Below are positions 1 to 8,303 of a DNA stretch of 64,000 bases, piece by piece. A model generated the notes under the pieces. That model ran no database searches and was not told the DNA's origin. It saw only the letters and a list, made by a program, of their open reading frames with translations. The DNA comes from CBDCUW01 sp963734865 (GTDB taxonomy: Bacteria; Planctomycetota; Planctomycetia; Pirellulales; Pirellulaceae): NCBI GenBank assembly GCA_963734865.1, contig CAVTIV010000008.1:310001-374000 (forward strand), in the 5' to 3' direction. The stretch's first letter is position 1, and every line of letters starts with the position of its first letter. A program made the position numbers and the translations under genes.

Positions 1-1188
1 CCACGCAAGGCATCGGTCAGGTCACGGCCTTGAAACGAAGCATCACTGGCAATTCCGGCGACGCCAAGCAACGTGGGTGTGATGTCGACGGTTCCCATCG
101 GTTCGCTGTACACCGTTTCGGCGGGCAAGCGTTTCGGGTATCGCATCAACATCGGCACACGTGCCGAACCTTCGTAAGGATTGCCCTTGTTCAATCGATC
201 GTGTTCGTAGCATAGGTCGCCGTGGTCGGACGTCATCAGAATGATCGTCGAATCGAGACGTCCGCTGTCCTCAAGCGACTTCAGCAGGCGACCAAAATTA
301 TCGTCGATGCATTTAACCATCCCGAAGTACTTGCTCATTTGGTCGCCAACGAACTTCGCGTGGTTTTTGCCGCCCCCAAGCCAACCGGGACTGGGCAGAT
401 CAACGCGGCCGTAGGTTCGTGGAGCGAGAAACCGCAAGTCATCGAATTGATGATCGTATGGTTTGCGAACCGTGTTTGGCCCGTGGGGATCGGGATAGCT
501 GACCACACTCAGAAATGGAGTGTCTTGCGATTCTGCCATGAACTCGATCGCACGATCGGTCAAATAGTCCGTCGTGAAAGTCTTGTTGTCGGCATCGTCG
601 ACGTCATAAGATGGGGCTCCCTGTCGATTCTTGGCACCCACCGACGGCACGTTGTCGACAAGAGCGAGTTTTTTCCAATGTCCGCGATTGAACATGAATT
701 TTTTGTGTTCGAAATCCGCCGTCGATCTCGGGCGCCCAGCCCGGTTTGCTCGCTCCGCCCAAATGCCATTTTCCGACGAAGCTGGTGCGATAGCCTTGCG
801 ATCCCAGAATCGTGGCCAGCGTCGGAATATCGGTTCGCAGCTTTTCGTCGTTGGTCGGCACACCCGTGTTTTGCGGATAGAGTCCGGTCACCATTGCCGA
901 GCGACTCGGTGAGCACACTGGCGCAGTGGCGTAGGCGCGCGTGCAAATCACCCCCTCGTTCGCCAATCGATCCAGGTGTGGTGTCTCGACAATCGTACCG
1001 GGTCCCCACATCTCAGCCTGCTCCTTGGGCAGGACGTTTCGATAACATCCGAGCGTGCGAAAATTGTGTTCGTCGGTAATGACAATCAATACATTGGGGC
1101 GATCCGCCGCGTGAGTAACGACCGATCCAACGATCAAACACAACAGAGGCATCGAGCCCATACGTAACAAACTCATGGTCTTGCTCAC
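1..1188 (-). CDS. Sulfatase, frameshifted and cut by the window edge
   Basis: Exported Cys-type sulfatase that hydrolyses sulfate esters, probably of polysaccharides; the exact substrate cannot be told. A signal peptide ends near residue 27 (THA-A). The formylglycine signature C92-S-P-S-R96 is followed by the conserved GKWH segment (K140, H142). The frame breaks at 712-714: removing one A (an extra T on the coding strand) restores an open frame that runs to base 1 and includes the metal-binding TSDHGD motif at 216-233. Without the correction the product would stop after 194 residues. The start is GTG at 1188, directly abutting the stop of the upstream ThuA-like gene (translational coupling); ATG at 1176 is an alternative. 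The C-terminus lies outside the window. The family call is firm; pseudogene versus sequencing error is open. Confidence 0.88.
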
Positions 1189-1950
1189 TTACTGAATCGC
1201 CCAAGAAATGGCATTGACTAACAGCTGGGGAAGGACTTCACCGGAGAAGTCGTCGACGTGTCCGAGCGAGGTGTAAAACGACTTGCCGCCGTCCTTCCGC
1301 CGGAAGGTCCATGCGACTGGTTCGGCAGCATTCCCTTCGACGCGGCCATCCATGCAGACCTGTGCCGCTTCGGCCAGCGGTGACACCTGATAAAGTGAAC
1401 CTCCGGCCACGAACGCAGTCGAATCAATCCCGCGAAGCAGATCTTTGGACGTCGGCGCATCGCGACGGACCGTAACGGTCGCTTTCAACTGGTTGCCATA
1501 GTGATTGGTATAGTTGCCCCCAAATACCTGCTGGTCCCATTCCGGCCACTGTGCCCTGCCCTGCGGCGTCGGCTGATTGCGCAAGCAAAAAGCATGGCTA
1601 GCGGTGCGGATACCGATGACCGGCTTACCGTCGGCCACGTATCGGCGGATCAACTTCAATTGATCTTCGGCCAGCGTCCGGCGCCGCACGCTGACAACCA
1701 AGACATCGGCCTGGTTGACCGCCTCGATTCCAACGAGCCGGTTGCTATCTGCACTGTCGGCAAAGACGAACGTCGTGCGATAGTCGCCAGCGAGATACTT
1801 TTTGGCAAACGCCGGCAGCGTCTGGTCGGTCTCGTATTCACGCTCGGCGATCAACATCACGACGTGAGGTTTCGGTGTCTGGGCGACCGAGGCCGTGCTC
1901 AGAATGCACAGCAGCAACAGAGTCGAGGAGGATCTCATTCTTGGCATCAT
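1189..1950 (-). CDS. ThuA-like domain protein, secreted
   Basis: A 253-residue protein with an N-terminal signal peptide (Leu-rich stretch, predicted cleavage near SVAQ) followed by a ThuA-like, class I glutamine-amidotransferase-fold domain (trehalose-utilisation family, common in planctomycetes). Typical segments are the VVMLIAEREYET start, VLVVSVRRRTL, the VIGIRTASHAF strand-turn, VFGGNYTNHYG and the C-terminal FYTSLGHVDDF motif. The catalytic role of the family is not settled; in planctomycetes it usually sits with sulfatases or sugar dehydrogenases, as here. The stop codon touches the sulfatase start, so the two genes form an operon. The start is taken as the first ATG at 1950. Confidence 0.85.
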   Translation of the reverse strand: MMPRMRSSSTLLLLCILSTASVAQTPKPHVVMLIAEREYETDQTLPAFAKKYLAGDYRTTFVFADSADSNRLVGIEAVNQADVLVVSVRRRTLAEDQLKLIRRYVADGKPVIGIRTASHAFCLRNQPTPQGRAQWPEWDQQVFGGNYTNHYGNQLKATVTVRRDAPTSKDLLRGIDSTAFVAGGSLYQVSPLAEAAQVCMDGRVEGNAAEPVAWTFRRKDGGKSFYTSLGHVDDFSGEVLPQLLVNAISWAIQ

Positions 1951-2007
1951 CGGATGGGGACGAAGATTATCGGTCCCCTATCATAGATTGATTGACCGCG
2001 CGCCGTG

Positions 2008-2062
2008 GGATTTTGAATCCACTTCTTCGGAGGCCGCAACAAGCCCCAGATTGCCGCTGCGG
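2008..2062 (+). repeat. 55-bp direct repeat, copy 1
   Basis: The first 30 bases, starting GGATTTTGAATCC, are identical to those at 6918 and the full 55 bp match at about 51 positions; similarity continues weakly for about 20 bp. Both copies have the same orientation, and the patch between them (2.06-6.92 kb) has a toxin-antitoxin pair, MITE-like repeats and an integrase relic. It could be an island boundary or simply a dispersed repeat family. Confidence 0.75.
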
Positions 2063-2092
2063 CACGCCTGCGGACGCGACTGCCGGCTGAGG

Positions 2093-2289
2093 GGGGTCAG
2101 TGTATTTTCGCCGAGATAAGATGGGAGAGTCTGGGCGTGGTAGGTTGAGAAAGTCCTCTGGGTACGCAAATCGCCCCCACCGCCCGCTTGCTGTTACAGC
2201 ACGATGTGCTCTGCTTCCCTTGCTCGCCCTGTCTTTCCTAGAACCGTCGTCATACCTGTCCTACGTGTTCGAAAATCCGCACTGACCCC
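2093..2289. repeat. 197-bp element with 10-bp terminal inverted repeats
   Basis: GGGGTCAGTG at 2093-2102 is perfectly mirrored by CACTGACCCC at 2280-2289, and similarity extends inward (TATTTTC against CGGATTTTC). No convincing coding frame lies between. The layout fits a MITE or a REP-type element mobilised in trans. The rest of the stretch 1951-2410 shows no gene. Confidence 0.5.
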
Positions 2290-2410
2290 GTTCGCGGACC
2301 ATTGATCATCGACGAACGGCGGCGATCACCGGAACCGAGCGGAAAGGCAACCACTGCCAAATCGCGATGTCGAATCCTCCGCGTGCCATGGTTCTTTCGA
2401 TATTCGAGGG

Positions 2411-2861
2411 CTAGCGTTTGAGTTCAGGGCCCTTAGCAGGTGGAATGACGAGTTTGTCGAGCATAATCTGATTCGACTTCAGGTTGACGATAATGCCAAA
2501 CTTGTTGGACTTCACGAAATGAACGATTCGCCAATCGCAGTTGTGATCGATCATTTCGAAAGAAACCGCGACAGTAGCCGGGGCAGTCGGTGAGCTTTTG
2601 AAGCATTTCGTTGATCGACTTCGTGTCACCCGCGAAGTGTAACGTCGACCTGCGCATTGCAGTGGCACCATCAACGAATCTGCAGTCGTCGGTTTCCAAT
2701 GCCGCTCGCACTTGTTTTCGAGCGTGCTCAGGATATTCGAGTGAGAATGGAATGCACGAAGCCGAATGAAGCGGGACCAGTATGCCGAACGTAGGTTGCG
2801 TCGTCACAGTCACCAGGCTTGCGGTGACGATTCCTATGAACATGTGCCTGATCCGTGACAT
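2411..2861 (-). CDS. Small secreted protein of unknown function, frameshifted
   Basis: I do not recognise the family. The start ATG at 2861 has AAGGA about 7 bases upstream and begins a signal peptide (MSRIRHMFIGIVTASL). The mature part contains two Cys (CIPF, DDCRF) and a segment on removal of haem-free small residues cannot be assigned to any domain. The frame breaks in the G4 run at 2580-2583: dropping one base joins TDCP to ATVAVSFEMID and gives a continuous protein of about 149 residues ending in the basic tail IPPAKGPELKR. The joined C-terminal half is regular in composition, which supports this as the real reading. Function unknown; an ATG at 2882 is a less likely start. Confidence 0.6.
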
Positions 2862-3032
2862 GTGTTTGTTCCTTGAATTCATACTTCGACGAAACTCAAA
2901 CCAGCGCAATGAGATTGAGAAACAGATACCGCTAGAGTAAGACAGAACGATTCGGATCACGCGGTCGCCGCGAATGACTGACCACTTCAATCGACTGAAC
3001 TCGGCGACTCGCGATCCGCTGGTTCGCCGATT

Positions 3033-3332
3033 CTATTGCCGCCGTGCGATCCACTTCTCAGCATCTTGCGAGGTGTGCATCACACCCAGAATTAACAACT
3101 CCGCTCCGGTCAGCTCAATAAATACGACGTATGGGAATCTTTTGACAGGCCAATAGCAGATACCGTAGTCAATAGGTGCGCGGCGTTCGGGATCCGCAAT
3201 CAATTGCTCCACTGCTGAACGGACGCGCACCACGAAGTCAGATCCAAGAGTTTCTTGTCGCTCGTCATACCATTGGGCGGCGTTCAGAACATCCGCTTCG
3301 AAGAGCGGATGATATCGCAGCGACCTATCCAT
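3033..3332 (-). CDS. RelE/ParE-family toxin
   Basis: A 99-residue protein of the ParE/RelE toxin superfamily. Typical signs are the N-terminal helices with WYDERQETLGSDF, the central RR-P-I-DYG segment and the strand pair KRFPYVVFIE and LLILGVMHTSQDAEKW. In this family ParE-like members poison gyrase and RelE-like members cleave mRNA on the ribosome; the sequence does not tell which applies. The start at 3332 overlaps the antitoxin stop by 8 bases, the usual arrangement with the antitoxin first. It lies inside the accessory patch between the 55-bp direct repeats. Confidence 0.88.
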   Translation of the reverse strand: MDRSLRYHPLFEADVLNAAQWYDERQETLGSDFVVRVRSAVEQLIADPERRAPIDYGICYWPVKRFPYVVFIELTGAELLILGVMHTSQDAEKWIARRQ

Positions 3333-3549
3333 GGCGGGAATCGTCGATCAGCTCCCAAACTTCCTCGTGTGTCAAACCGAGATCAGGGTCAGCCGCCATT
3401 TCATCACGTCGCCGCTTTGCCTCCGACAATGCCCAATCGGGGAGCGGGATTGGTGATCCTTCAGCCGCGAGATCATCCCAGATCTGTTCGACGAGCCGCA
3501 ATTTGTCGGCAGGTGCGAGAGATCGAATTGAGTCAGCATATACGTCCAT
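3325..3549 (-). CDS. Addiction-module antitoxin
   Basis: A 74-residue protein of the 'putative addiction module component' type (TIGR02574-like). It is mostly helical, with the features L-A-P-A-D-K-L-R-L-V-E-Q-I-W-D-D-L and a C-terminal LTHEEVWELIDD that would wrap the toxin. A strong Shine-Dalgarno (GGAGGA) lies about 7 bases before the ATG at 3549. It is the upstream partner of the ParE/RelE-like toxin, which overlaps its stop, so the two are co-translated. It probably autoregulates the pair as such antitoxins do; no operator is evident. Confidence 0.85.
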   Translation of the reverse strand: MDVYADSIRSLAPADKLRLVEQIWDDLAAEGSPIPLPDWALSEAKRRRDEMAADPDLGLTHEEVWELIDDSRHG

Positions 3550-3719
3550 CTGGTTTCCTCCGCGTCTATACTAGCCGGCAAAGCGAAACCTGGCAAAAAG
3601 GCATTCCTCGATATACGCCGCCAGCAAAACTCGATACTGGGCGTGTGGCTAACACTTACCCAGGCGGGAGTCACACCCGCTTGTCTTCAAACCATTTCCA
3701 GTCCGCACGTTCATGCCAT

Positions 3720-4079
3720 GGTTCTGGCTTTTTGCGGTGGGTACCGAACCCGCCAGTCCGGATCGTTGACACCAACCACTAGCATACCACTTGGCGTTCG
3801 ACCGCGCAACTTCGAACGCACCAATCTGACCGCGCACCTCCGATCGCACCATTTCACTGCGCACCATTTCACCGCGCACCTTCGTCAAGCGCAACGATGA
3901 AATCGTGCTCGTACTCGTACTCAGCGAAGCGGTACTCGTACTCGATTGAAGCTGGGGCGGATACGCTTTGCCGTCAAACGTCGACTCCATCGCACACGCC
4001 GTTCGTCATAGTCACGCGGATTCGAGTAGGAGTACGAGTACCGGCCTGAGTACGAGTACGATTTCGTTAATGCTAGAAC
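3720..4079. repeat. MITE-like element with ACTCGT hexamers, copy A
   Basis: About 360 bp with imperfect terminal inverted repeats (GGTTCTGGC left, GCTAGAAC right). Inside are runs of the hexamer CTCGTA on the left arm (3907-3943) and the complementary GAGTACGAGTAC on the right arm (4030-4059), so the arms can fold back on each other. The core GCGAAGCGGTACTCGTACTC and GCTTTGCCGTCAAA is shared with copy B at 6054-6390. No transposase lies inside. With 3550-3719 this explains the gene-free stretch; I see nothing else there. Confidence 0.65.
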
Positions 4080-4121
4080 GGCAAGCGTAAAGCGACGCGA
4101 TGGTTATCCGTGAACATGAAT

Positions 4122-4547
4122 TCAAACGGATTCGGCATCGTGGTCGGAAAGATGATATGCAATCGCTCCGTAAATAGTCGTGGTCAGCATGGCTAAAAAT
4201 GCCATCAGCACAGCGGATAGAATACCAACAGCGAGTACGTTTTGCAGGTCAATGGAGTCACGCTCAGAAAAAGAGCGAGGCATTTGCCTCCAAAAGAGCG
4301 AGCAGGTTACACCGAACAAGAATCCCCAGCCAACGGCAATCACAAAGTGCATGATCGTTGCGGTTTTCCAGCCTAGGCCAAGTCGGCCGTGAAGGAGTGC
4401 GGTCAAGAAACTCGGAATCGTGAAAGCAAGGTAGATCACGCCAGTACCGCGCAGCGACACCGAGAGTCTGGAAACCGCAAAGTGAACTGCAACCAACGCC
4501 GTAACAACGACCAAGTCTCGCACGGTCAATTGGTAATCTGGGTTCAT
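4122..4547 (-). CDS. Hypothetical membrane protein
   Basis: A 141-residue inner-membrane protein with about four hydrophobic segments (residues 10-30, 35-52, 63-84 and 104-130 approximately) separated by short polar loops. No motif I recognise and no Shine-Dalgarno is obvious before the ATG. It lies in the accessory patch beside a copy of the hexamer-rich repeat and upstream genes of the same strand (4685 and 5375). Function unknown. Confidence 0.6.
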   Translation of the reverse strand: MNPDYQLTVRDLVVVTALVAVHFAVSRLSVSLRGTGVIYLAFTIPSFLTALLHGRLGLGWKTATIMHFVIAVGWGFLFGVTCSLFWRQMPRSFSERDSIDLQNVLAVGILSAVLMAFLAMLTTTIYGAIAYHLSDHDAESV

Positions 4548-4684
4548 GCAGCAGTTTGTTTAGGTCGGATAACGATTGCGATGACCAGGCCGCCGCGAGC
4601 GATCATCCATTTCAAAAACGCGCAGTCGGCGGCTCCGCGGCCATCGCTTGGTTCTGTCTTTTGCGTGCGACAAGTGCGGCGGAC

Positions 4685-5245
4685 CTAAAGCTTCTCAAGA
4701 ACCCAGTCTACGACGGATTTGTCGCGGGTTCCAGGAGGACTTTCACTCATCAACTCGGCGAACGCGTACATGCCATCAAGGTCGGTGGATATCCGAACGC
4801 GTTTGCTGCGATCAGTATCGACGAGAATCGTCGATGTGAGTCGTCGCCAACGAATTGACGTGACCGACTTCCAAGGAACGTTAACATCAGACAATAGAAC
4901 ACGGCGGACCGAAAAACCGTCGTGGGAAACCTCGACACGATGCGTCAATGCATGTAATGCATTGCAGATCGAGACCACCGTCATCGGAAGAATTAATGCC
5001 ACATAGGCGAGGCCGAGCCAGAACCCAAGTGGCTCACTGAAGAAGTGACACCACGCGGCAAGTAAGGTAAAAGTCACGAAAATCACCGCACAAACAATCG
5101 TATGAACGCGATATCGAGTGCCAAAGTGAAGCGTGAAACTATCACCGTCAGGGATTGGCAAACTCTTACGCCCTGCGTCCAACCAGCGGTCGACTCGCTG
5201 TTCGACCTTGCGGGAGATGAGGTGCGAAATGACGTGTTCGATCAT
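4685..5245 (-). CDS. Hypothetical membrane protein with PH-like C-terminal domain
   Basis: A 186-residue protein. A polar N-terminus (about 45 residues) precedes two transmembrane segments (about 52-72 and 76-95). The C-terminal 80 residues alternate short strands (RVEVSHDGFSVRRVLL, VNVPWKSVTSIRW, TSTILVDTDRSKRVRIS), which resembles the bacterial PH-like fold seen in small membrane proteins; this resemblance is by pattern only. It is followed on the same strand by the 4122-4547 membrane protein. Function unknown. Confidence 0.62.
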   Translation of the reverse strand: MIEHVISHLISRKVEQRVDRWLDAGRKSLPIPDGDSFTLHFGTRYRVHTIVCAVIFVTFTLLAAWCHFFSEPLGFWLGLAYVALILPMTVVSICNALHALTHRVEVSHDGFSVRRVLLSDVNVPWKSVTSIRWRRLTSTILVDTDRSKRVRISTDLDGMYAFAELMSESPPGTRDKSVVDWVLEKL

Positions 5246-5374
5246 CGACCGAACGTCTCAACTTTTAGACAGAACGGCCGCGAAAACCGAGTGCGAGCGA
5301 AAGACTCTGCGATCACTTCGCGGCTTTTCGAGCACTTCGGTTCATCGTTTTGTTCTGCCACGTAGTCCAGTGTT

Positions 5375-5956
5375 TCAATTCCGCGTAATCGTAACCACGA
5401 TAACTGAACTCGAGGCCGTCGTCGAACTGCCAACTAGACTCGGTTTACCAAACTCAAGAAGCTGTGTCGTACTGATTTGGGTTTTGTTAATATCGGGAGG
5501 CGAATCTTCATCGCCGTCTCCCCCAATTCTTGAGGATTCAAAGGTCAGCGAAACGGAAACTTTCTCGTCCTGCGGGATAGCCGTTACTCGGACGACGGTT
5601 CCGACGTCGATGGCCTGCATGTTCCGTACAGTTTCTCCGCGATTGGTTGTCGCCTTGCCAACGGTCACATTAACGCGCCGCCCGAACTGGACCATGCTTT
5701 CCGTTCCGCTCAACGTGGAAAGCCGAATTGTTTCGACGGGTTTCCCAATCTTGTCATCGAGTTTTCCGGACAACATCTCCAAGATGTTCGTCGCTGTCTG
5801 AGATGGTTCAAGCGGTCTCTCCAATCGGTATTCCGTCAACTGCACAATGTACGATGCGGGGACCTGAGCAACATCCGCTGAGATCGCCGAACTCTGAGCA
5901 AATACCGATTCGGTCGCGCAGAACGCAACAAAGAGGTAAACGAAAGTCTTGAACAT
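5375..5956 (-). CDS. Secreted protein with secretin-like strand pattern
   Basis: A 193-residue exported protein: a signal peptide (residues 1-20, cleavage after FAQ) and AAGAGGA as Shine-Dalgarno before the ATG. The C-terminal half, with VRVTAIPQDEKVSVSLTFESS, TTQLLEFGKPSLVGSS and SVIVVTITR, has the beta-strand rhythm of the end of the secretin domain (strands plus a GKP-like turn), but the protein is far too short to be a secretin. It may be a planctomycete-specific periplasmic protein. The next gene downstream is the PH-like membrane protein. Confidence 0.6.
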   Translation of the reverse strand: MFKTFVYLFVAFCATESVFAQSSAISADVAQVPASYIVQLTEYRLERPLEPSQTATNILEMLSGKLDDKIGKPVETIRLSTLSGTESMVQFGRRVNVTVGKATTNRGETVRNMQAIDVGTVVRVTAIPQDEKVSVSLTFESSRIGGDGDEDSPPDINKTQISTTQLLEFGKPSLVGSSTTASSSVIVVTITRN

Positions 5957-6053
5957 GGTTGGTCCTCTTAAGGAGCAGAACGTTTGAATTCACGGGGCAA
6001 CGGCAATGGCCACCGACGGAAACGCGCCGTCCGTTGCTCCCGTGCACATTCTT

Positions 6054-6390
6054 GGTTCTGGATTTCTTGCGGCGGTCCCGATCCGGCGATTCCGGACAGA
6101 TGACACCATCGACCAGCATACCACGGGGGAATCGACCGCACGCGATCGACCGCGCACTTTTCGTCGAGCGCACCCGTCGTGCTCGTACTCGTACTCGTAC
6201 TCGTACTCTCGATACTCGTACTCGTACTCAGCGAAGCGGTACTCGTACTCGATTGTGGCTGGGAGCGGGGGAACGCTTTGCCGTCAAAGATCGACTCGAC
6301 GGTAAACCCCATCGGCTCGCTGCGGCGCGGTTTCGAGTACGAGTACCGGCTAACGCCTGAGTACGAGTACGATTTCTTTAATGCCAGAAC
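6054..6390. repeat. MITE-like element with ACTCGT hexamers, copy B
   Basis: About 337 bp with terminal inverted repeats GGTTCTGG (6054-6061) and GCCAGAACC (6382-6390). The left arm (6178-6250) has up to four uninterrupted CTCGTA units; the right arm has GAGTACGAGTAC twice, so a long stem can form. Shared blocks with copy A include the AGCATACCAC flank, GCGAAGCGGTACTCGTACTC, CGCTTTGCCGTCAAA and the end ATTTC-TTAATGC-AGAAC. Frames reading Ser-Tyr or Arg-Thr repeats inside are artefacts. The remaining gene-free bases 5957-6053 and 6391-6605 show nothing else. Confidence 0.68.
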
Positions 6391-6605
6391 CATTTAAGTA
6401 TTCGCGGGTCGCCTAGGTCGGATTTGGCTTCGGACCCGGACCCGTGTTGGATTGATTTTACAACACAGCTGACCCACGCAATAAATGACCCCCGACGGGA
6501 CTCGCTGGTCATGCAGATTCTGGCTGGATTTTGCTGGACAACGGCGCGGGATGGTGTGCAACAAAACACTTCCCTGAAATCAGGTCCAATTCCCCGGGGC
6601 GTGAT

Positions 6606-6926
6606 ATGTCTTTGACGCAATTTCAACGGCGAATTCGGGCGACATCGCTTGTCAAGGCGGAGCGGACATGGTTTCCCAAATGGGTCGACGATGAGCGTTT
6701 GGATCGCTATGGCGAACCCGAGATTGCTGACTTCCTGACGGAGTTGGCGTTGACCGGTCATGTCGTGGCCGGAACGCAGAATCAAGCGATTTCGTCGATG
6801 ACCTTGTACTATGAAAAGGTTCTCGGTCGCGAGTTGGGGTTCATCCACTCGCTCCGAGCCAAAGAGTCGCTGTATCTCCCGGTCGTGCTGACCAAGTCGG
6901 AGGTCGTTGCCACCACTGGATTTTGA
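6606..6926 (+). pseudogene. Relic of an integron-type tyrosine recombinase (N-terminal part)
   Basis: About 100 residues match the N-terminal SAM-like core-binding domain of integron integrases: WFPKWVDDERLDRYGE, EIADFLTELAL, HVVAGTQNQAISSMTLYYEKVLGREL and LYLPVVLTKSEV, which in intact enzymes is followed by the catalytic domain with the R-H-R-Y tetrad. The frame is cut right after this point: the 55-bp repeat copy 2 begins at 6918 and supplies the stop codon. No catalytic domain is found downstream before serA. It is therefore a non-functional remnant. It sits at the edge of the accessory patch, consistent with past mobility. Confidence 0.7.
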
Positions 6927-6972
6927 ATCCACTTCTTCGGAGGCCGCATCAAGCTCCCTATTGCCGCTGCGG
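6918..6972 (+). repeat. 55-bp direct repeat, copy 2
   Basis: This copy matches copy 1 at 2008-2062 (first 30 bases identical). It interrupts the integrase relic: coding similarity stops exactly where the repeat begins. It has the same orientation as copy 1, leaving 4.9 kb between them. Confidence 0.75.
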
Positions 6973-7066
6973 ACACGCCGAGCGAACGCGACGGTCGCCC
7001 CCCCATGCCACATCGGTGTTGCCGTCGCTCCTTGATACCAGCTCACGCGATACCAACAGGCTCGGG

Positions 7067-8242
7067 CTAGGTCTTTGCGCCCAGGCGTCGAAGCGACAAC
7101 ACGCCTTGAATCCCTCGGATCGCCTGGAGGGTCTCTTCCGAGATATCGCCATCGACATCGATGATTGTGTAAGCGACTTCGCCGCGTGACTTATTCAACA
7201 GATCGGCAATGTTCAAATTGGCATTGGCCAGGATGGTCGAAATCTGACCCACCATGTTGGGAACGTTGGCGTTGGCGATGGTGATTCGATTCCCGCCATT
7301 GCGCGGCATGAACGCCTCGGGAAAATTGACCGAATTGCAAACGGTGCCGTCTTCCAAATAATCGCGAACCTGATCGGCGACCATGATCGCACAGTTCTCT
7401 TCCGCCTCCAGCGTGGAAGCTCCCAGATGGGGAAAGGCGATCACCTTCTCGTTTGCCAACAAAGCGCTGGTCGGAAAATCGATCACATATCGGTGCAAGT
7501 GACCCGCATCGAGCGCCGCCAAGACCGCATTGTCGTCGCAGATGCCGCCCCGTGCGAGGTTCACAATCACACCCCCCTTGGGCATCATCTTGATCCGTTC
7601 GGCAGACACCAATCCTCGCGTCGCATCGAGCAACGGCACGTGTACCGAAACGGCATCGCATTGGCTGAACAGGTGATCAATGCTCACCGCCTTCTGGACA
7701 CCGCTGGAAAGCTGCCAGGCGCTTTGCACCGAAATCAATGGATCGTATCCAACCACTTTCATGCCCAGCGACAAGGCCGCATTGGCGACGCGCAATCCGA
7801 TCGCACCAAGGCCAATCACACCCAGTGTCTTTGATGGCAGCTCTTCACCCACAAAGTTCTTCTTACCCGCCTCGACTTTCGCAGAAATCTCGGCGTCCGT
7901 GCCCGACAATCCGGCAGCAAATTGCTGCGCGGCCGAGATATTTCGCATGGCAATCAATAAACCCGCCAGCACCAACTCCTTGACCGCGTTGGCGTTCGCT
8001 CCTGGCGCGTTGAAAACCGGCACGCCACGTTTTGTCATTTGATCGACCGGGATATTGTTCACTCCCGCGCCGGCTCTGCCGATCGCCACGACCGAATCAG
8101 GGATCTCCATGTCGTGCATCTTGAAGGAACGCAACAAGATTGCATCCGGATGTCCGATCTCCGACGCGATTTCATAGCGCTCGCGAGGCAATCGTTGCAA
8201 ACCGTTGATCGAAATGTTGTTCAACGTAAGGATTTTATACAT
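7067..8242 (-). CDS. serA: D-3-phosphoglycerate dehydrogenase
   Basis: Cytosolic enzyme of serine synthesis that oxidises 3-phosphoglycerate to 3-phosphohydroxypyruvate with NAD. The 391-residue form has an N-terminal substrate domain, the NAD-binding motif G144-L-G-A-I-G149, the NLARGG segment, the catalytic-region H272 (HLGAST) and a C-terminal ACT domain from about residue 320 (ITIANANVPNMVGQIS, IINVDGD-like strands), where serine may inhibit. It lacks the extra intervening domain of the long form. It lies 61 bp downstream of serC on the same strand, so both early steps of the pathway are probably co-transcribed. The start is the ATG at 8242. Confidence 0.95.
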   Translation of the reverse strand: MYKILTLNNISINGLQRLPRERYEIASEIGHPDAILLRSFKMHDMEIPDSVVAIGRAGAGVNNIPVDQMTKRGVPVFNAPGANANAVKELVLAGLLIAMRNISAAQQFAAGLSGTDAEISAKVEAGKKNFVGEELPSKTLGVIGLGAIGLRVANAALSLGMKVVGYDPLISVQSAWQLSSGVQKAVSIDHLFSQCDAVSVHVPLLDATRGLVSAERIKMMPKGGVIVNLARGGICDDNAVLAALDAGHLHRYVIDFPTSALLANEKVIAFPHLGASTLEAEENCAIMVADQVRDYLEDGTVCNSVNFPEAFMPRNGGNRITIANANVPNMVGQISTILANANLNIADLLNKSRGEVAYTIIDVDGDISEETLQAIRGIQGVLSLRRLGAKT

Positions 8243-8303
8243 AGCAGTTGAGCTTCACGCAGCGGACGAATGGTCAAGGAGCGAACGGAAAAAAGATGCG
8301 ACA

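Noticed and set aside
222..1079. 285-codon plus-strand frame opposite the sulfatase
   Set aside because: The minus strand encodes a sulfatase with signature motifs; the antisense frame has no supported start or domain.
6006..6397. Small frames with Ser-Tyr, Arg-Thr or Leu-Val repeats
   Set aside because: They are translations of the ACTCGT hexamer in the MITE-like element and occur in several frames on both strands.
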